Made by a program: the position numbers and the translations under genes
Shown: piece by piece, positions 58,518-64,000 of the stretch
How the letters are laid out: each line of letters begins with the position of its first letter
Position numbering within the stretch: position 1 is the stretch's first letter
Source: Lophium mytilinum
Taxonomy: Eukaryota; Ascomycota; Dothideomycetes; Mytilinidiales; Mytilinidiaceae
DNA: 64,000 nt
NCBI GenBank assembly: GCA_010093605.1
Contig: MU004187.1
Location: forward strand, 1,496,018-1,560,017
Direction: 5' to 3'
The notes under the pieces: generated by a model
Seen by the model: the letters and a program-made list of their open reading frames with translations, nothing else
Told to the model about the DNA's origin: nothing
Database searches by the model: none

Positions 58518-60254
58518 ATGCTTACGTTGATTGCCGTCTTAGATTAGAGAGACCGCTAACCATGGTAATAGAAGCTTCGTTCAAATCAATGCCGCTGGCA
58601 ATGGCTATCGTAGCCATGGAATAGCTGTGCCAGCAAGGTCTTGGTCGCGGACTATCGATTCTCCCAGCTCTCGTGGGCAGCCAGAATCGCAGAGGCGAGA
58701 GAAATATGAAAACTTCTCTACTTTCCGATTTTGTCTAGGTGTGATTAGTTCGCCCTTATCCTCAACTTACACGTTTTGGTCTAGTCCCCTGAAAGGCCTC
58801 CGAGTTGCTATAAAGGATAATTATCATATCCGCGGTACTCGAACATCTCTCTGCAATCGCGCATACTACGAGACATACCCTGTTCAGGAAGAGACTGCTG
58901 ATGTCGTCTCCCACTTATTAGATGCAGGCATTCAGATTGTTGGCAAAACGTACCTAAGTGCCTTCGCCATGATGGAACACCCGACGCAAAGCGTCGATTA
59001 CCAAGCTCCTTCAATCCACGAGGAGATGGCTACTTGATAACAGGTGGCAGTAGTGGCGGAAGTGCCGCCGCGGTCGCTGCCTATGACTGGATCGACTGTG
59101 CAATCTGTAGTGATAATACGGGAAGCGCGCGAATTCCGGCTCTTCAAACTGGAATTTTTGGGTTTCGTCCATCCACACATTCCATCTCGAGAGAAGGGTT
59201 TGTGAAGGCCCGGCCAGCCGTAGACCCACCTGCTTGGTTTGGGAGGGATCTTGAGATATTTCCAGATGTCTTCGATGCTCTGGTGGAGCACAACGCGGGA
59301 GATCCGTCGTCGAAGGACTCACCTCTCGAGAATTCTCTACCCAATTGACTTCATTCCCGAAAATCATACCGAGCAAGTTGACCTGATGGAACACTTCCTC
59401 AAAGACGTTGGTCATTCTATGAAATGCACTCATCGTCGTATATCCATACGAGAAGACTGGCGAAAGTCGGCTCCCGTCGATGAGAAGGATTTAACCAAAT
59501 ACCTTTACTACGTAAGTTGTTAATCATGACAGTCTGACCAAAGAATTGAAATTTCACCTCAGGGTAGTGAGCACGGCTGGTATTACGCGGCGTACCATTC
59601 TTTCGACGAGTTCGGGAGAAAGTACAACGACGAGAATGGTCACGGTCCTTTTGTGACAGAGATATTCAGGTGGTATTGGTACAGTCTTGGCTTCCCCGGT
59701 CACCAACGGTAAATGCGCACCGTAGTTAGGAGTCTAGGGAAAGAAGTCAGCACGGAACAACATCAGGAGATCATGGATCACTTCGCAGTCTTCAAAGCTT
59801 GGTTCAATAATCATTACAAGCTGAACGACTTGCAAAGTCCCTTTCTCGCATTGCACATTGATACAGCGACCCCAAGATATCGAGATGTGTATCCTGGCGA
59901 CACTAATCCAGCAGTACCCGGACTTCGTCCTACAAATCTCTCGGCAATTCTAGGCGCACCCGAGTTGGCGATACCAAGTGAGCAATCCGACAGTTCACGA
60001 TATCTGTGACCGTCCGCTTCCTATGGGCATTACTGATAAGATTACGACTAGTTTCTCAAACTCCTTATCAAACCCGGATCACAGGCAAGGAGGAACAGCT
60101 ACCAATGGTCGTAGGACTCATGGGGCCGCCTAGTACGGATAAGAAACTAATACACTGGACTCTGCAAGCATTGCGAAAGAGCGGTCGTGCAACGAAAGTT
60201 ATGACAGGCCCTGCAGCCTTCGAAACTTCCTCAAAGAAGCGTGCGGGGCTTTAG

Positions 60255-60640
60255 TAATTACCGCACCTCGCAGAGCTTACTATAACTAACACTCTCTTTA
60301 CTCAGCAGTTCTGTTGGCTCAGTACACAAAGCCTCATATGTCTAGCTCTATACCTACTTTGCTTCACCGAATTAGAATAGGTGTTGATTAGCCCAGGTCT
60401 CGGACGACCGTGCTGTCCAATGCGTGCTCTTCGTTCTGGTTTCATTACGTGGCGTAAGTGCAGCCTTCAACTCTCAACTGGCATGGATGACGGTGCCTCT
60501 TCATCGACGAAATATCACAAAGTCCCAACACTAGCCACGGATCTGGGGTATCGTCGTAATTATCTCTTTTCTCTTATCCCTAGTTATCTATTCTAGCTAG
60601 TCTCTTCCTTAATTAGGGGTGGATAGTCTCATCATGTATT
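60255..60640. other. Intergenic between the amidase remnant and the phosphotransferase gene
   Basis: Convergent 3' ends. No gene or repeat recognised. Confidence 0.5.
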
Positions 60641-61624
60641 CTAGATGGAGTCTTGAGTATGTTCCAACCGAAAACCTCCAAAAAGTACCTTCACCATACT
60701 ATGCCCCAGCCAGTTCAAATCTCTATCCAGAACCTTCTGCAATAACTCCACGCCAACCGTATAACAAACATCCGCAGGCCCCCACTTCCCTCTCTTGGCC
60801 CAAATAATGATGTGAACCCCTAATCTTGCAGCGACAATGAGACTATCTTGAAGGCTCAAAGGTCTGCTTTTGACATATTCCGCGAGAAATGCATCAAAGA
60901 GGCCTCCTTTCCTGCCAAAATCTTCCATCATCCAGACTTCACCAGCAAATAGGCCGACATCGAACGCGCCATTCCCTCGTCTCGCCCATTCCCAGTCGAT
61001 CACTGTGAGCTGTGGTGTCGGTGTCGGTGTATCTTCGTCGGCGACGACGATGTTCGAAGGTAAAAAGTCGCCGTGGCATTGGCAGGATTTGTTCTCTTCG
61101 CCATCAAACAGGAATGAGAGAATTTTCTCGCCTAAAGCCTCATGGCCGGATGCTCGAAGCGTTCCTGGCAGGTGTTGCTCAAGGTGCATGGACGAGAGCT
61201 CCACTGATTGATTGTCGATGTTGACGGGAGTGGAGTGCAACTGAGCGAGCCATTGTCCAATCCGGGCTCCCACAGTCTGAAGATCAAGCTCGGAGAATGC
61301 TTCGATGAGATTGCGAGACCCGGCATCGGAAATCTGCAAGACATGAGCTTGATTGTCGTAGAACAGCAGCCTTGGGACTTGAATATCGCCGTGGAATGGT
61401 AGGACCGATATGGCTTCTGCTTCAAACTTCTGTCGCTCGATCGGCAAACGGACCGCCGTATTTATCTTCAAATAAGGGGTGGCATGTTTGACAACGCTCC
61501 CTACGCTGGAAATGATTCGCCAAGAGTAATTCGAGCCGCCAGCTGTGAGTGGTTCAAGTGAGGTAAATGGAATGTGTTTTGATCGGAGGTACTCCTCCAT
61601 TTTCGGCGTTGTGGTAAGGTCCAT
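60641..61624 (-). CDS. Aminoglycoside phosphotransferase (APH)-fold kinase-like protein
   Basis: Single-exon 327 aa protein with the small-molecule kinase fold. The catalytic loop is CHGDFLPSNIVV (HGD...N) and the metal-binding segment is VIDWEWARRGNGAFDVGLFAGEVW. The N-lobe Lys is probably in SWRIISSVGSVVKHATPYLK. APH-fold enzymes in fungi phosphorylate small substrates such as choline, homoserine or fructosamine; the substrate here cannot be assigned. I choose the ATG at 61624 (MDLTTTPKMEEYLRSK), where family similarity begins. An in-frame ATG at 61690 would add 22 hydrophobic-to-neutral residues without conservation. All key motifs are intact, although it is the nearest gene to the RIP block on this side. 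Confidence 0.88.
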   Translation of the reverse strand: MDLTTTPKMEEYLRSKHIPFTSLEPLTAGGSNYSWRIISSVGSVVKHATPYLKINTAVRLPIERQKFEAEAISVLPFHGDIQVPRLLFYDNQAHVLQISDAGSRNLIEAFSELDLQTVGARIGQWLAQLHSTPVNIDNQSVELSSMHLEQHLPGTLRASGHEALGEKILSFLFDGEENKSCQCHGDFLPSNIVVADEDTPTPTPQLTVIDWEWARRGNGAFDVGLFAGEVWMMEDFGRKGGLFDAFLAEYVKSRPLSLQDSLIVAARLGVHIIIWAKRGKWGPADVCYTVGVELLQKVLDRDLNWLGHSMVKVLFGGFRLEHTQDSI

Positions 61625-61690
61625 TATAGTGATATGATAACATTTTGGAAAATGAACGTTGCTTAAAGTGATGAAAGGGAAATGAGTCAT

Positions 61691-64000
61691 AGAAAATGAG
61701 CTCCGCTTACAAGACGCTGTAACCTCTCCTAGGGTACGTAGGCCTAATAAGGCTCCTATCCCTTAACCTGCTGATAGACAACGCTCGGACCATAAATGTC
61801 GAATACCGTACAGAAAAGGCGAAACCCGCAGCATTTCTTCTCACGCCTAACTATTATTAGTCGCATCCTTATCAATATCGTTGAGCCCATTTCAGCTGGT
61901 TAAAGGATAGCATTAGCCTGTGGTGGACTAGAAATGTGAAAGGTAAGATAGCGAAGTTGACACGCTTCGACTACAGTGACGAAGGGGAAATGCTCGGCAT
62001 CTTCCAGGAAGGATTGCAGATTGAAGTGGAATTGCGAGGTCGTCGTCAAGCCGGATAACACTTCGCCAAAGGACAAGGCGGAGTAGGTCGGAGTCAGGCA
62101 CCATTTTCATACGTGCTTCATAACCGGCGCTTAGCGTACCAGATTCACATTATTGGAAGGCTCTCAAGGTATCAAGGTGGTGTTGTAAGAGTTGAGTTGG
62201 GGGCTCGTAATATTAGTGTATTGTAGGTGAAGCTATCTAATGCAGGAGGAGGCAAGGATAAGAATCCCACGCCAAGCGCTGACTAAGCTGCCAACAGTGT
62301 CATTTAGATTGGCATAGCCTGAGGGCTGGGATTGCGAGTAGCCTGACTCAACGGAGGTCATTATGATCTGCCTGCAGTTTCCTTACAATGCTACTGCGGA
62401 AGTTGTGGGAAGATACGCGCTTTCTAGGTTGCGAACTACAACATTTCGTATAAGCCGGGCATCGCTGATGTCTTTGAGAAAGTGGCAGTATTCAAGGCCT
62501 TTTACACCATGCGATACAATGACGTATAATTAGGATACTGGGTAAATTCGCAGGCCATCAGAATCTAGTTCCGAGAGATCACTTTCCTTTCTCTTTGGCA
62601 AAAGTAGATCAAGTTCACGACCAAACCTCAAACCGAGAGAGCGTTTGAAAAATTGAAAAGATCCCATCAATTTTATTTCCTATTCTTCTGAGTCACAAAA
62701 GGCCAAAGATGTTTCTCCCCACAGCCACCCATGGTTTTCCCAAACACCTAGCCACACCGGCCCAGAATCGATGACAAACAAGCTGGGAGAACCTTGGGAC
62801 GACAGTGGTGTGCATATTCGAACCTGCAGAAGAAAAAACGGGGCAGTCAGCCAGAGCTGACACTGCGAGACCCACCCGCGGTTCGCACGACTCCCCCGAA
62901 GCAAGCCGCCAATCAACCGTGGAAACGCCCAAATACAACCTGTAGTAAGAGCGCCGAACCTAGAAAAAAAAAGCGGTTGTCAGCAAAAAGCCGACGTTGC
63001 GAGCACCTAGTCAGGAATTCTCTCGGGTGAAGTTTTCATCGTCATTGCACAAGCTCGGATCGTAACAAGAGTTCCCCTCATCAATCCTCCGTGACATCCT
63101 CAGTACCCGCCTTTGTATGTCTATCTCCTTGTGCCTGTCTCCGGGTCTTCTAAGCCCCGTGTGGGTTTGTGGGAAGGAGAGGCACCAGGAGGGGGGCGTG
63201 CGAGGCGAAGGTATTGAGGGTCGTTGTTGTGGTCAAGCCCGATGATGATGCCAAAGAGGTGCTTTCAACGTCGTTACTGAGCTTGCTCTGAATGACGTTG
63301 GTTAGCAAAGCTCAAGAGGCTGAGGGCTGGAGGGGATGACCTACCGGGTGGTATGTGTGTGGGGGTTTGTCGAGCTGTCGACAGACCAAAATAACTTCAG
63401 CTGTGTCGAGAAGATTGAAGCGGCGGTAGATAGGAACAAGATAAAGCTGGGAGGACGTGGAGTGATTAGGGTTGTGGATGCTGGAGTCGAGTTGATGGAG
63501 AGATGTGAAAAGAAGAAGAAGAAACGGGCAGAGGAGAAGAAGTATTTGTACTCCAAGATTCGTGGAGAGAAGGCACATTGCGGAAACAAGGTAAGAAGGG
63601 TACAGTAACGTATTCCGTTTCTCAGGTTCGCGATGCCATGCAGGTGCAGCTTGCAACCTTTTGCAAATGCATCCCAACGTCGTTTCCACAAACACGTCGC
63701 ATTCGAGACCGCTGATACCGAACAAAGGGAAGAAACGACTAGGAACGTCACAGGCCGCTGTCCGGCGGCGATAGATGAGGCTCAGCTTTTCATCCAGTGA
63801 AATGAATCGACATAGCAAGGCTCACGGCTTTGGAAAGTCTAGATGACGACATAGAATCGCGGACACAAGGGCTACTAGACCTTATTTTGAATTAGAAAGA
63901 GTCGTTGGCAAGAACCGTACTCGGATATTAAGCGGCCAAGAGTTGGGAGTTCGAATTCCACCTAGTTCCCCGGGCTTGCAGAACCTTCTTGCTTTCTCTA
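61691..64000. other. 2.3 kb terminal stretch without a supported gene
   Basis: Holds the upstream region of the phosphotransferase gene. On the minus strand between about 62.8 and 63.6 kb there is CT-rich leader-like sequence and several intron-acceptor-like sites, but no reading frame I can recognise. Nothing convincing on plus. A gene running off the right edge or a small multi-intron gene cannot be excluded. Confidence 0.45.

Larger units (their letters stand above)
33535..60254 (+). pseudogene. Amidase-signature gene with Arp1-like N-terminus, split by a 24.5 kb nested retroelement block
   Basis: Host gene in two parts. The 5' part has exons 33535-33606 (MPTADIPVAFQLNSN...) and 33659-34042 with a 52-bp intron, resembling the Arp1-type N-terminal region of fungal amidases. 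The coding frame then runs into the retroelement and resumes at 58523 ([15 protein letters not shown]). The 3' part holds the amidase core: [11 protein letters not shown] (catalytic Lys), [17 protein letters not shown] (Ser-cis-Ser region), [22 protein letters not shown]. It ends near RATKVMTGPAAF, with introns near 59513-59562, 59678-59734 and 59980-60050. Besides the insertion, frame changes near 58.6 kb, 59.0 kb and probably 59.3 kb break the 3' half, so this is a dead gene. The amide substrate is unknown. Identification rests on the catalytic block and the collinear halves. Confidence 0.85.

Noticed and set aside
63930-63985. tRNA-like B-box sequence (GAGTTCGAATTCC)
   Set aside because: The flanking bases do not form a proper T-arm or acceptor stem and no A-box lies at the right distance.

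Overview
The window is nuclear DNA of a filamentous ascomycete, most likely a dothideomycete. The evidence is the compact genes with 47-100 bp GT-AG introns, a Dicer-like 1 that reads like Dothideomycetes DCL1, a DUF6604 protein, an Arp1-type amidase, and a sharply bounded AT-rich block with the signature of repeat-induced point mutation (RIP): CA and TG dinucleotides are scarce and TA is in excess.

Layout. The left 33.5 kb is ordinary gene-dense euchromatin: S-adenosylmethionine decarboxylase (5' end cut by the window), two tandem small paralogous proteins of unknown function, a four-exon DUF6604 protein (-), a CHMP7/Chm7-like ESCRT-III protein (-), GPN2 (-) divergent from BUB3 (+), MLH1 (+), hamartin/TSC1-like (-), an IAH1-type GDSL esterase (+), TAP42 (-) divergent from Dicer-like DCL1 (+), and a SIRT6/7-class sirtuin (-) convergent with DCL1. 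I rebuilt exon boundaries by reading splice sites and checking phase, and give them in each entry.

From 34,043 to 58,517 lies a 24.5 kb block of LTR-retrotransposon fossils. An outer element with 139 bp LTRs and an ATGCT target duplication carries Ty1/copia-type remains. It was hit by two Ty3/gypsy-type elements in opposite orientations (35,014-43,306 on -, 45,871-53,949 on +), each with equal-length LTRs and its own target duplication. All are heavily degraded by RIP. The block sits inside a host amidase gene, whose 5' part is at 33.5-34.0 kb and 3' part at 58.5-60.25 kb. The remaining 3.7 kb holds an aminoglycoside-phosphotransferase-fold gene (-) and sequence in which I see no convincing gene.

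The most notable small-scale observation is a young-looking 943 bp element with two identical 142 bp TG...CA terminal repeats (a TRIM-like miniature LTR element). It is inserted exactly over the 3' splice site of an intron of the IAH1 gene. The 4 bp target duplication (CAGG) rebuilt a splice acceptor on the far side, so the gene may still be spliced across a 1 kb intron. A second point of interest is the pair of tandem orphan-like paralogs that share a C-terminal motif and a hairpin downstream of each stop.

The genes are mainly housekeeping (polyamine synthesis, ESCRT, RNA polymerase assembly, spindle checkpoint, mismatch repair, TOR signalling through TSC1 and TAP42) plus genome defence (DCL1, possibly the sirtuin). 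Nothing indicates a single operon-like system; the shared features are divergent promoters and convergent 3' ends.
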